20,503 bases of DNA from a virus: the IMG/VR virus record IMGVR_UViG_3300032053_006388, positions 1-20,503 of that record. One strand, given 5' to 3'. Shown in pieces: positions 8,561 through 17,570 of the stretch. Each line of letters begins with the position of its first letter. The first letter of the stretch is position 1. The notes under the pieces are model-generated. The model saw nothing but the letters and a program-made list of their open reading frames with translations, was not told the DNA's origin and searched no databases. Made by a program: the position numbers and the translations under genes.

Positions 8561-11500
8561 TTAACAATCTGATGTGGAGTCTTGGAATAAATCTTTATCT
8601 AAATCTTCAGTAGATTTACCTTTAGTTTCTGTTTTTAATTCATCTTTTCTTTGAGAATTTACTAAAAGGTCTTTTACATTATCTGATGATTCAGTAATTA
8701 AAACTTTTTCTTGAGCTGTAGGTTTAACAGTAGGTGTTTCTATATTATCCATAAGATTTTCTTTTAAAACAAATAGTTTATCAAGCTCATTAAAACTTAT
8801 AGTTTTTTGTCTAACCTTAGCTCCTATACTTTTTAATACTATTTTTTCTGTAGTATTATTAACTGAAACTACTGTTACTTCTGAACCTTGACTAGCAAAC
8901 TCATTTGCATTATTTTTACCCGTAAAGATAATTTCTTTTGCTATAAGTCTGTCACCAATTTGTAGGTTATTTTCAGTTAATTTAACAACTGCATTTTCAG
9001 CTAATTCTAATTCTCTTGTATCAACTAATTCTTGAAGAAGTGTAATATCAGTTAAACCTATTTTGTTTTGAGCAATAAGTATTGCAAACTTTTGTTTAAA
9101 CTGATTTAACTGTTCAGAAGTAGCTTCTCTAATAAACTTAACTAAACTAGGATCTAAACCTCTAGTTACTTCATCATTTGTTTGTTGTTGATCTGTAACA
9201 GCTGGTGATTCACCTTCTTCAGAAGTTTCTCTTTCAACTTCTTCTGGCGCTACTTCACCTTTTTTAGGTATAACAGAATCAATCTGTGCTACTTGTTCAG
9301 GAGTAGGATACAAAGGAATTCTATAATTACCTGGTTCTAGTAAAGTTTTTGATTTAGGTTTATTAGCTGAAGTAACTTTACCTGTTTCTTTATTGTAATC
9401 AATTTCAACAGGTAATATACTTATGTTAGCTTTAAGGCCAGTTAAATTAAATAACAAATTAGAGTATGCTAACTGTTGTAAAACATAACCAGGTTTTTGT
9501 GGAAACTTAGCATTTTCATTATTAAAGTTATTCCATTTACTAACCTTACCTGTTTTAACATCAATTATATATACTTTACCTGATCTATCAACAGCAAGTA
9601 AATCTACTTCACCTGCTACTTTAGCTTCTTTGTCATATAGAATTATACCGTTATCACCGTAACCTCTAGACATTATGTGAAGTCCTTTACTATCTATTAC
9701 TTTTTTAATACTTACTAAGTAACCTTCATTATCAGGATCTGTATTAAATAAATTGTCAAAAGCTTCTTGACTTATATTATCTTCATTAAATACATTAGGC
9801 TTGTTATCAAAAAGTAATCTTATCTGATTATCTAAATAATTACCAGCTATTCTAGAAGCTTCATTAGTTTTCTCAGCAACTAAATTAAGTACTGTATTTA
9901 ATAAATCTTGATTACTTGATTTTTTTTGGACAGTTCTTTTTAATTCAGATATTTGTTTTTCAATTTCTTCTACTCTAGTTTTATCTCCAAACTCTCCTTG
10001 TTCAGTAAGTAGATCTTGTTCTAATGATTCAATAGTTCTTTCTTGTACAGAAACATCTATATTATCCTGTAAAGCACCATAGATTTCCTTTAACTCTTTT
10101 TCTACTTCAGTATAAGTAAACTCACTAAATCCACTAAGACCTTTTTGTACACGTAAATTTTCAACAAAAGCTTTTATTGAATCTTTTGTTAAACCATCTT
10201 TTTGTATAGTACTGTTAAAACTAATTGTAATCTCATCAGCATTAACATGCTTATATTCTTCTTTAAATTGATTAATTACATTAGTAACTCTATCCATTGT
10301 AACACCATCAAGCTCATAACCTTTTGAGCTACGCTTAATTCTAGAGTTATCTTTAATTATTTGTTGTATAGCATTTATAGTTACTTTTTGTTCCGGAGAT
10401 AAATCTTCTTGAGATAATTTATCTAAATATTCATTTAATCTTATTATGAATAACTTATATTGACTGATTTTTAAATCATCTTCTGAAGTTTTATCTTCTT
10501 TTGCCTCAAGTTCTTTTAATCCTATCTCATGACTTTTTAAATAATTTCTCAATACAGATTCAGATAACTTGTCAGCACTAACTAATTCATTACCAATTAA
10601 TAATTTAGGTATTTCATAAGTTTCATCAGTTGCTTTTGTAGCCGTTTCTAATTGTTGATTTTTATTATATTCTTCAATTATACTAGCAGCTATATAATTA
10701 CTTCTAACAAAAGATTCAAAAGCAATATTATAATCATCTAACTCAGCAATGTTTAAACTATTATCAGCAGCATATTTTTCAAAAGCTGCTACTAACTCAT
10801 TATATACCTCTGGAGGCATACTATCTATATCTGTCTCATTGTTTATAGTAACCGGTTTTTCAAAAAAAGATTCAATATCTTGAGTACCCTTTTCTATACT
10901 TCTATCAATAACTTCTTGCTTTGCTTTAGTAAATTCTTCTTTAATAGCAGCAACTTCTTCCGCATTAGGTTCTTTAGTTATTGTATATTTAACTCCACTA
11001 GCAAATGTAGAAATACCATATAAAGCTCTAAAATTTTGCAGATCTATTTCAATACCATCAATATTATCTATTTTAAGTACATCACCATCTTTATAAAAAG
11101 TTAATCTTTCTATTTCTTCATCAACAGTAGCAATAGTATCAGCGTATTCTCCGGTTAATAAATCTTGGTTAAGTTCATTTATTGTCATATTAGTAAACCC
11201 ACTTAGTTCATTTCTTGTATCAAACTTATCTAGTGCATTAAGTCTAGCTTCTTGCATCTTATCTAATTCATCTAACTCAGCTTGAACAGCTTCACTGTTA
11301 ATTTCACTACTAGATTTTTTATTTCTGATACTTGCAATAAATACAAAAGGTGCTATAATTTCATCATAATCAGGATGAGATTTTTTAATAACAGTTTTGT
11401 TTACATCATTGAAAATTTCTTCAGGTGTAATTCCAAATTGTTGCCACATTTGAAAATCATCTAAGCTAATGTATAAACCTCTACTAGCTAAACCATTTAA

Positions 11501-14497
11501 TAAATCATTGTCTTCTTTTTTATTAAACTCTTGATCTTTTAAAGCTTCATAATATTCTCTACGGTTATCATATATATTTTTCATCCAGACTTTGTTTTTC
11601 TGAACGTGCTCAACAAAGTCTTTAGGATTATGTAAAAGATTTATATTTTCTACAAGTACTTGAGACTCATGTTGTAAAGTGTGAAAGTCAATTAGTTTTT
11701 CAAAAGCTTCATCAGTAGCTTTATTAAATAAAGGTTGATTAGATTCTTTAGCAATAACTTTTAAGTATGCATTATAACTAATTTCTAATTCATCTTTTTG
11801 TTCAGCAACTACTTCATCATATTCTTTATCTAATTCTTCAGGAGAGATACCTGGATTTTCTTCTTTTAGTTTGTCAAGTATTTGTTTTTTATTTCTTGTA
11901 AATTTTGTATAAGATTCTAAAGCTTCTTTATAATTTTTAAGAGCTTCTAATTTTTTAGTTTTAAAATTAATTTTACTTGTGTTTTCTGAAGTTTTAGGTA
12001 AACTATTTAACCCTTCTAATTCAGTCTTAATCATATCTACTTCATTAGCTAATCTTTTATTATCAAATAAAACATTAATATCTTCAAAACTAGCTTTTTT
12101 AAGTGGCCCATTAGATGTAACATCTTGTACAATACTGGACATTCTTTCCATTGTATTATCAAAAGACTCATTTAAGAATACTGCATTACCAATAGCTACA
12201 TTCCATGCATGATGAGTTGTCACTGCATCATTATAATCCGGACTATTTTTATTTTTAGTAGCTTCTTCTAGATTAATAGGATTAGGAAAATTCTTTTTGT
12301 AATAATTATGTTTCTCCTCTATTCTATCAATTTTACTAATTACAGCATCTAGCTTTTCTAAATACTTAGCACCTTCTCCTGGAGGTACACTTGGTACAGC
12401 CTCTTCAAATTCTTCAGGTGTTAAATCTTTATATGACTCTAATGTCTCTGTGTAATGATGTAATACATCATTTTCTGTAGCTCTTATTATAGCTTTATTA
12501 AAAGAAGCATCAGCGGCATCTCGTGATTCTTTTTCAGTACCTGTTAATCTTACTGTTTCCGCTTCTGCTTGCATACCTAATCCAATAGCATTAGCATTCC
12601 AGAAGTCAGCCATATCTACATTACTTAGTTCATTAACTAAGTTTTTACCATAAGTATCTCTTATTGCAGCATATTCACCAAACTCTTTAGGATTTTTAAT
12701 TTTATTATATCCTATATTTAATAAATGAGGTACTCCATTTAATGGTGCAGCAAACATACCCATTACAAAACCTGACGCAAATGTTTCAAAACCTTGTCCG
12801 GTAAATTGATTCTTTACTGCAGATTTAGTAAGCCCCATTGCATAATCATATGTAGCTAACTTATCATTTGAAAAAGAATCAACATAATAACTTTCTGTTG
12901 CTGAAGCAATTACATCCTGTGCATTTTCTTGTAATGCTTCAGTTAAGTTCTTTTTAAAATATGAAATACCTCCAGCTACACTTTTTCTAATAGGATCTTT
13001 AGCAAATGATTTAAGTGTATTACTTAAATTATTTTTTCTCCAATTCAATTCAGGAGTTAATACTTTTTTACCACTCTTTAAAGTTTGTTTAGTTGTAGTT
13101 CTAGCAATACTACCTCCTTTTAAATCTAAAATATCTTTTGTTTTAGCAGATAAAAAATTAGTACCTCTACCTTTAACACCTACAAGATTATCTAATACAA
13201 TTTTATTAGACATAAATATTAATGCAGTATTCCATTGTAATGTAGTTACACCAGCTTGTTTAGCTTGATTCATCATGTTTTGCTGCATTTCATCTGAAGG
13301 CGCTTCTTTATGTTCATTATAATAACTATTATATAACTTATTATAAACATCATTCTGCTTCATTCCCCCCTCTAATCTAGCTTCAGACAAGGCCATGTTA
13401 ATACCTCTTATTTCACCATAGAATCCACCAACAGTTTTTCTACCAGCATCTGCTAATCTAGCTAAACCTGTTAAGTTATTTTCATTTTTAGCAATCTTAA
13501 GAGCTGCATCTGATAAATGTTCTAAAGGATTAAAAAACTTTACTGCTGAATTATTTAAACCTTTTTCTATTTTAGATAGGTCCCAAAATTTTCTTGCAGA
13601 ACTAACATTGTCAAGACCTCGCACTGTAGCATTTACAGCACGCATTCCATCAGTAGCTGCATCTAATCCTTTAATACCTCTTAATAAATTTTTTCCTGCA
13701 TTAGCTGTTGTTGCAAATAAAGCGGGTGCTGCTCCACCACCTGTAACTGCTGTTGCTCCAATAGCTACAGCTTCTTCAAGTACAGCTTCTGTTATAATAC
13801 CTGCAGTATAAGCAAAACTCATTGCAGTATTATTTAAGAATCCACCTACACCACCTTTAGAAGAATTACCAATAGCAGCTGCTCTAGAATAAAATGCAGC
13901 ATCTTCTGTATCAGCTGAAAAATCTCCTTGAAGCATTTTACCTAAACTTTTTGGACCTGATACAAAACCTCTTGTAAATAATGGCCAAAAAGAATGAGTC
14001 ATCATTCTTTTAGTATCTTGCCATCCAGATGTACCTGCATTAAATATAGCTTCATTATCTCTATAAGGATGGAAACCTATTTTATCAAAAGTTTCTTGTC
14101 CATATGCTTTATATCTATCATAAAAAGCATTGCCGTCTGGACCTGCATTATATGAATACATCCTTGCATATTCATTCTTATCTTGATTAGCTTGATTATG
14201 AGCTAAAATTTCTTGCTTTAAACCAGCAGCAAAAACATCTACATTTGTACGTTTAGGTGATGCAGGTTTAGTAGCTGGGTTACCAACAATGTTTCTTATG
14301 GAATGTTGTTGATTAGTTAATTCATTTGCACCAGGCATCATAGGTGTAAAATGATCTGGGAAATCAGGGGATGGCATAGATAATCTATCTCCTTCAAAAG
14401 CAGATAAACTTTTAGTATTTAAATCTGGTGCATCTATTCCACCATAACCAGATCCTAATGAATCTAGTGAATTAAAAGGTACATCTGATTCTGCCAT
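8561..14497 (-). CDS. Large virion cargo/ejection protein with PD-(D/E)XK nuclease domain
   Basis: This 1978-residue protein has several distinct regions. Residues 1-80 are Pro/Ser/Gly-rich and probably flexible. Residues 130-180 carry a block (TFDKIGFHPYRDNEA, then W and RM) that I recall as recurring in large crAss-like virion proteins. Residues 225-266 and about 560-600 are hydrophobic, Ala/Gly-rich and membrane-like, with a shorter one near 425-440. Residues 620-1500 are charged and mostly helical, with likely coiled coils. Residues 1610-1690 form a PD-(D/E)XK nuclease core: GEVD (E1630, D1632), DVKTG (D1646, K1648) and QQLAY (Q1674, Q1675). An acidic linker near 1750 precedes a small beta-rich C-terminal domain. 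The start overlaps the previous stop as TAATG. It is probably packaged and ejected with the vRNAP. The nuclease call is good; the ejection role is inferred from size and neighbours. Confidence 0.85.
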   Translation of the reverse strand: MAESDVPFNSLDSLGSGYGGIDAPDLNTKSLSAFEGDRLSMPSPDFPDHFTPMMPGANELTNQQHSIRNIVGNPATKPASPKRTNVDVFAAGLKQEILAHNQANQDKNEYARMYSYNAGPDGNAFYDRYKAYGQETFDKIGFHPYRDNEAIFNAGTSGWQDTKRMMTHSFWPLFTRGFVSGPKSLGKMLQGDFSADTEDAAFYSRAAAIGNSSKGGVGGFLNNTAMSFAYTAGIITEAVLEEAVAIGATAVTGGGAAPALFATTANAGKNLLRGIKGLDAATDGMRAVNATVRGLDNVSSARKFWDLSKIEKGLNNSAVKFFNPLEHLSDAALKIAKNENNLTGLARLADAGRKTVGGFYGEIRGINMALSEARLEGGMKQNDVYNKLYNSYYNEHKEAPSDEMQQNMMNQAKQAGVTTLQWNTALIFMSNKIVLDNLVGVKGRGTNFLSAKTKDILDLKGGSIARTTTKQTLKSGKKVLTPELNWRKNNLSNTLKSFAKDPIRKSVAGGISYFKKNLTEALQENAQDVIASATESYYVDSFSNDKLATYDYAMGLTKSAVKNQFTGQGFETFASGFVMGMFAAPLNGVPHLLNIGYNKIKNPKEFGEYAAIRDTYGKNLVNELSNVDMADFWNANAIGLGMQAEAETVRLTGTEKESRDAADASFNKAIIRATENDVLHHYTETLESYKDLTPEEFEEAVPSVPPGEGAKYLEKLDAVISKIDRIEEKHNYYKKNFPNPINLEEATKNKNSPDYNDAVTTHHAWNVAIGNAVFLNESFDNTMERMSSIVQDVTSNGPLKKASFEDINVLFDNKRLANEVDMIKTELEGLNSLPKTSENTSKINFKTKKLEALKNYKEALESYTKFTRNKKQILDKLKEENPGISPEELDKEYDEVVAEQKDELEISYNAYLKVIAKESNQPLFNKATDEAFEKLIDFHTLQHESQVLVENINLLHNPKDFVEHVQKNKVWMKNIYDNRREYYEALKDQEFNKKEDNDLLNGLASRGLYISLDDFQMWQQFGITPEEIFNDVNKTVIKKSHPDYDEIIAPFVFIASIRNKKSSSEINSEAVQAELDELDKMQEARLNALDKFDTRNELSGFTNMTINELNQDLLTGEYADTIATVDEEIERLTFYKDGDVLKIDNIDGIEIDLQNFRALYGISTFASGVKYTITKEPNAEEVAAIKEEFTKAKQEVIDRSIEKGTQDIESFFEKPVTINNETDIDSMPPEVYNELVAAFEKYAADNSLNIAELDDYNIAFESFVRSNYIAASIIEEYNKNQQLETATKATDETYEIPKLLIGNELVSADKLSESVLRNYLKSHEIGLKELEAKEDKTSEDDLKISQYKLFIIRLNEYLDKLSQEDLSPEQKVTINAIQQIIKDNSRIKRSSKGYELDGVTMDRVTNVINQFKEEYKHVNADEITISFNSTIQKDGLTKDSIKAFVENLRVQKGLSGFSEFTYTEVEKELKEIYGALQDNIDVSVQERTIESLEQDLLTEQGEFGDKTRVEEIEKQISELKRTVQKKSSNQDLLNTVLNLVAEKTNEASRIAGNYLDNQIRLLFDNKPNVFNEDNISQEAFDNLFNTDPDNEGYLVSIKKVIDSKGLHIMSRGYGDNGIILYDKEAKVAGEVDLLAVDRSGKVYIIDVKTGKVSKWNNFNNENAKFPQKPGYVLQQLAYSNLLFNLTGLKANISILPVEIDYNKETGKVTSANKPKSKTLLEPGNYRIPLYPTPEQVAQIDSVIPKKGEVAPEEVERETSEEGESPAVTDQQQTNDEVTRGLDPSLVKFIREATSEQLNQFKQKFAILIAQNKIGLTDITLLQELVDTRELELAENAVVKLTENNLQIGDRLIAKEIIFTGKNNANEFASQGSEVTVVSVNNTTEKIVLKSIGAKVRQKTISFNELDKLFVLKENLMDNIETPTVKPTAQEKVLITESSDNVKDLLVNSQRKDELKTETKGKSTEDLDKDLFQDSTSDC
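9428..9670 (-). other. PD-(D/E)XK (RecB/Cas4-like) nuclease core
   Basis: Residues 1610-1690 of the 1978-residue protein show the three motifs in order. A strand ends in GEVDLLAVD (D1632), the next strand is VYIIDVKTGK (D1646, K1648), and a helix starts QQLAYSNLL (Q1674/Q1675, Y1678). The DVKTG and Q-x-x-x-Y pattern is typical of the RecB and Cas4 branch of the superfamily. All catalytic positions are present, so the domain is probably active. No cysteine cluster of the Cas4 iron-sulfur type is seen beside it. Confidence 0.8.
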
Positions 14498-14499
14498 TA
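14495..14499 (-). promoter_or_regulatory. TAATG stop/start overlap
   Basis: The TAA of the 1023-residue gene shares one base with the ATG of the 1978-residue gene. This is a termination-reinitiation arrangement and would keep the two large proteins in a linked ratio. Confidence 0.8.
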
Positions 14500-17400
14500 T
14501 CTTCCTGAATTGTGTTGAGTTACTTTATTAGCTACCTCTATACTATGTAATTTTGCTTTACTTAAGTTATTACCTTGAGTAGTCATATTATCATATATAG
14601 TATAATCATTATATGTATTTGTTTCATGATCTAAAAGGCTATAGTTTGTTTCTAAGTTATAATCACCTGTACCTGTAGTATTTTTAGTAACATTAAATGA
14701 AGTTTTTTGATCCATTGATTTCCATTGGTAACCATTAGGATTAGATTCTACAATAGCTGCAATAGGATCTAAATAACTAGATGTAAACAAACCATTAGAC
14801 CAATTCTTAGAATCAGAAACAACACTTATCCCATTAGTTAATATATCATTATAATCTGTTTCTGCATTAAGTAACCCTGCACCGTCTTTACTTTTTATAT
14901 AATTAGCTAACCATTCAGCATCAGGATAAATAATCATAGCTCCTTTATCTGCATTACCACCAGCAATAACTTGACTACTCATCTTAAAGTTTTTATATTT
15001 ACTCTTAGTATCATTCATTGATAAGATTATATCATTAAGCATTCTTTTACCAGATTGTGTTTGCTGATATCTAATATCTTTATCATCGCTTAAGTTGGTA
15101 CCATTAAAACTAATACCTGATGTAGCAAAATCTAATTTTCTAAAATCTCTTTCAAATTCATGAAAATAAGCATTTCCTTTTGTACCAAAAGCTAATGGAG
15201 CAACATTAATTGATTGTCTTCCCGGTGTAAATAAACCACTAGCAGTCATATCACCTAAACCACTTTGTGAAAGTCCTGGTATAGCTGTAGGTGTTTTTAT
15301 AGTTGAAGATTTCCAAGCTTTACCAGCTGCACTTAATAAAGCTTCATAACCTCCTGCTTCTTTTTTAGCTTCTTCAATTTTTCTTTTATATGCTTCACGC
15401 TGAGCAACTGGTAAATGAGCAAGTGCCTTAGCAAGATCTGCTGGAGCTGTATTCACAGTAGTTGTAGCTAGTGCTATTTTAGATATTTCTTTAATACCTG
15501 TCCAAGTTTTATCAAAAGAAAAATGTGTAAGATAATCTACTGCAGCTTTGTTTGCTTTGTTATTTATAGCTTCTCTACTTTCTTTAGAAAGAACTTTCAT
15601 AAATTCATCTTCACTTCTTAAAGTACCATCTGGTCTATATAAAAATTGAGCATTTTTAAGACCTTGGTTTGTAAGATTTTGTTCAACTTGCTTTGCACCA
15701 TCAATTCTCCACTTTTTATCTGCTTCAAGATAACCAGTATAATCTTTAAAATTAGAAGATGCTTTTGTGTAACCTGGATGACTTTGTTTTGTAATAAGAC
15801 TTACACTTTTATTATTATCTATCCAATAATCTAATTTTTTAGAAATCCAAAATAAACTATTTGCACCAACAGTACCTTTTAAAAAAGCATCGGCATTACC
15901 TGATAAACCTGCTTTAAATTTAGCACGAGTCATATTTTTATCTTTTTCAGTATGTAATGTCTTATCTGCTTGTGCTTCAGTCATTACACCTTCTTTTACA
16001 GCTTTATCCAATAATGCTAAAGCTTCTTGCATATAAGGTACACCATAAGTATTAGTTTGTCTACTTGAAATATTTCTACTTAATTGGGCCATGCTAATTT
16101 CTCCTGATGCAATTCCTTTATCTTCAAATTCTGTAAAAATATTATCATAAGATTCATTTTTAACAACTTGATTAAAAGTAGGATTTGGTATTTTATTACC
16201 ATTTGCGTCTTCAATAAATTCTTGAGAATCATAATGTGCAGCTCCTGTAGATAAATCCCATTTGTCTTGAGCTCTTTTATCTGCAGCTCTAATTTGTGCA
16301 GCAGCTACTTTTTCTCTACTTGCATTACTAGAAGCAACTTCTTGCATTCTATATGAATGATTTTGAGCACTTACCGCAAATGGATCAGCTACAATACTTT
16401 GTTTAGCATCTCTAAATGCAAATATTTGAGCTGACTCATCAAGATCTTTTTCCATTAATGATGATGCTAATGCATTATCTACTTTCCATCTTAAGGATTT
16501 AATGTCACCATAAGGATTTTCAGATCCTGTAGATGTTGTTGCAGTACCTTGTCTATCCTGCATAGCATCAACATCTACTTTTACTCTATTAAGTACATCA
16601 TCATTTATTTGTTTACCGTATTCTAAGTTAGCTAAAGCTTTTGGTAAATCCGGATTTTTATCACCTGAATTAATTTGTTTTTGGATATCTCTAATTCTGC
16701 CATCATAAGAAACTGAATCATCTCTTAAAGATTCATAACGCATTGTTTGTTGCTGTTTTAATCTATTAAAATTAGTTTCTAAATAATTCATTTCAGCAGC
16801 ATTTTTATCACCACCAAATTGAGCAGCATTAGAAGCAGCAAAGTTTTTTCTATCTACATATGCTTGTGTCTTATAAACTTCTTGAATAGCTGGATCATTA
16901 CCTAACTGAGATTCAAGTAACTTACTAAGAGGTTCCATTAACTGTTTACCATTTTTAGTAGTAACCATGTATCTACCATCAGGACTCCACTTAACAGTTT
17001 CCATAGATAAACCAGCTTCTTTAGTTATCTGTAATGCTTTTTCTTGTACATTAACATAGTTAGTATATTTAGCATTTGATATACCTAAAGTATCTGCAAT
17101 TGCGGATTCTTTAAATTCTTCTCTTTGATAATCTAAAGCAGCTACACCATCTGCCCAATAAAGAGCACGGGTTTTTTCATCTAATGAATTTTTAAGACCT
17201 TCTGCTCTATTTCTTTGTGCAGTATAATTTTTTGTAAAGGCCATATCTTTCATAAGATATTGATCTTCATAAAAAGGTTTAAATACTTGAGTAGCTTGAG
17301 TTACATTTTTTTCTAATGATAAATCTAGACCTGATACTTTTTTAAGAGTCACATCTATATTTTTTAAAAGTTCTTCTTTTCTTTGAATATTATCTTCATG

Positions 17401-17568
17401 AGTTAAATCTGCATAAAGGTATTGTCCATAAACTTGATTTAATTGTTTATAGTTACTATCATATTGTGTCTGCTTTGTTTGCAGTACATTATTATAGAAA
17501 TTTAAATCCGGTTGAAAAGGTTGAAACTGAGGTATATAATCTGTTACGCCCTGGAGATAAGTACTCAT
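14497..17568 (-). CDS. Probable virion cargo protein of crAss-like phage
   Basis: The product is 1023 residues, soluble-looking and largely helical, with no signal peptide, no membrane segment and no catalytic motif that I can recognise. The N-terminus (MSTYLQGVTDYIPQFQPF, then PDLNFYNNVLQTKQTQYD) matches what I recall of a family that precedes the polymerase-module proteins in crAss-like genomes. Residues 20-180 are rich in Gln, Lys and Glu with likely coiled coil. The C-terminal third is richer in Thr, Asn, Gly and aromatic residues and probably beta-containing. Its position between a structural protein and the nuclease/vRNAP proteins suggests that it is packed in the capsid and ejected. 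Its start overlaps the endonuclease stop (TAATG). The first codons CTC, CAG and GGC are unusual for this AT-rich gene. The family call rests on context and remembered similarity. Confidence 0.75.
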   Translation of the reverse strand: MSTYLQGVTDYIPQFQPFQPDLNFYNNVLQTKQTQYDSNYKQLNQVYGQYLYADLTHEDNIQRKEELLKNIDVTLKKVSGLDLSLEKNVTQATQVFKPFYEDQYLMKDMAFTKNYTAQRNRAEGLKNSLDEKTRALYWADGVAALDYQREEFKESAIADTLGISNAKYTNYVNVQEKALQITKEAGLSMETVKWSPDGRYMVTTKNGKQLMEPLSKLLESQLGNDPAIQEVYKTQAYVDRKNFAASNAAQFGGDKNAAEMNYLETNFNRLKQQQTMRYESLRDDSVSYDGRIRDIQKQINSGDKNPDLPKALANLEYGKQINDDVLNRVKVDVDAMQDRQGTATTSTGSENPYGDIKSLRWKVDNALASSLMEKDLDESAQIFAFRDAKQSIVADPFAVSAQNHSYRMQEVASSNASREKVAAAQIRAADKRAQDKWDLSTGAAHYDSQEFIEDANGNKIPNPTFNQVVKNESYDNIFTEFEDKGIASGEISMAQLSRNISSRQTNTYGVPYMQEALALLDKAVKEGVMTEAQADKTLHTEKDKNMTRAKFKAGLSGNADAFLKGTVGANSLFWISKKLDYWIDNNKSVSLITKQSHPGYTKASSNFKDYTGYLEADKKWRIDGAKQVEQNLTNQGLKNAQFLYRPDGTLRSEDEFMKVLSKESREAINNKANKAAVDYLTHFSFDKTWTGIKEISKIALATTTVNTAPADLAKALAHLPVAQREAYKRKIEEAKKEAGGYEALLSAAGKAWKSSTIKTPTAIPGLSQSGLGDMTASGLFTPGRQSINVAPLAFGTKGNAYFHEFERDFRKLDFATSGISFNGTNLSDDKDIRYQQTQSGKRMLNDIILSMNDTKSKYKNFKMSSQVIAGGNADKGAMIIYPDAEWLANYIKSKDGAGLLNAETDYNDILTNGISVVSDSKNWSNGLFTSSYLDPIAAIVESNPNGYQWKSMDQKTSFNVTKNTTGTGDYNLETNYSLLDHETNTYNDYTIYDNMTTQGNNLSKAKLHSIEVANKVTQHNSGR
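17542..17568 (-). repeat. Diverged copy of cargo-gene start (downstream copy)
   Basis: The first nine codons of the cargo gene encode MSTYLQGVT. The same stretch in the upstream endonuclease encodes MATYLQSVS: six of nine residues are identical and two more are conservative, with 16 of 27 bases the same. The downstream copy uses GC-richer codons (CTC CAG GGC) than the upstream one (TTA CAA TCA). Confidence 0.6.
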
Positions 17569-17570
17569 TA
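17566..17570 (-). promoter_or_regulatory. TAATG stop/start overlap at endonuclease/cargo junction
   Basis: The endonuclease TAA shares one base with the cargo-gene ATG. The bases before it (AATTTACTTA) hold no Shine-Dalgarno core, so translation of the cargo gene may depend on ribosomes finishing the endonuclease. Confidence 0.75.

Noticed and set aside
9428-9670. Cas4 or another CRISPR-linked nuclease
   Set aside because: The motifs match the wider PD-(D/E)XK superfamily, but there is no cysteine cluster, no cas neighbour and no repeat-spacer array anywhere in the window.
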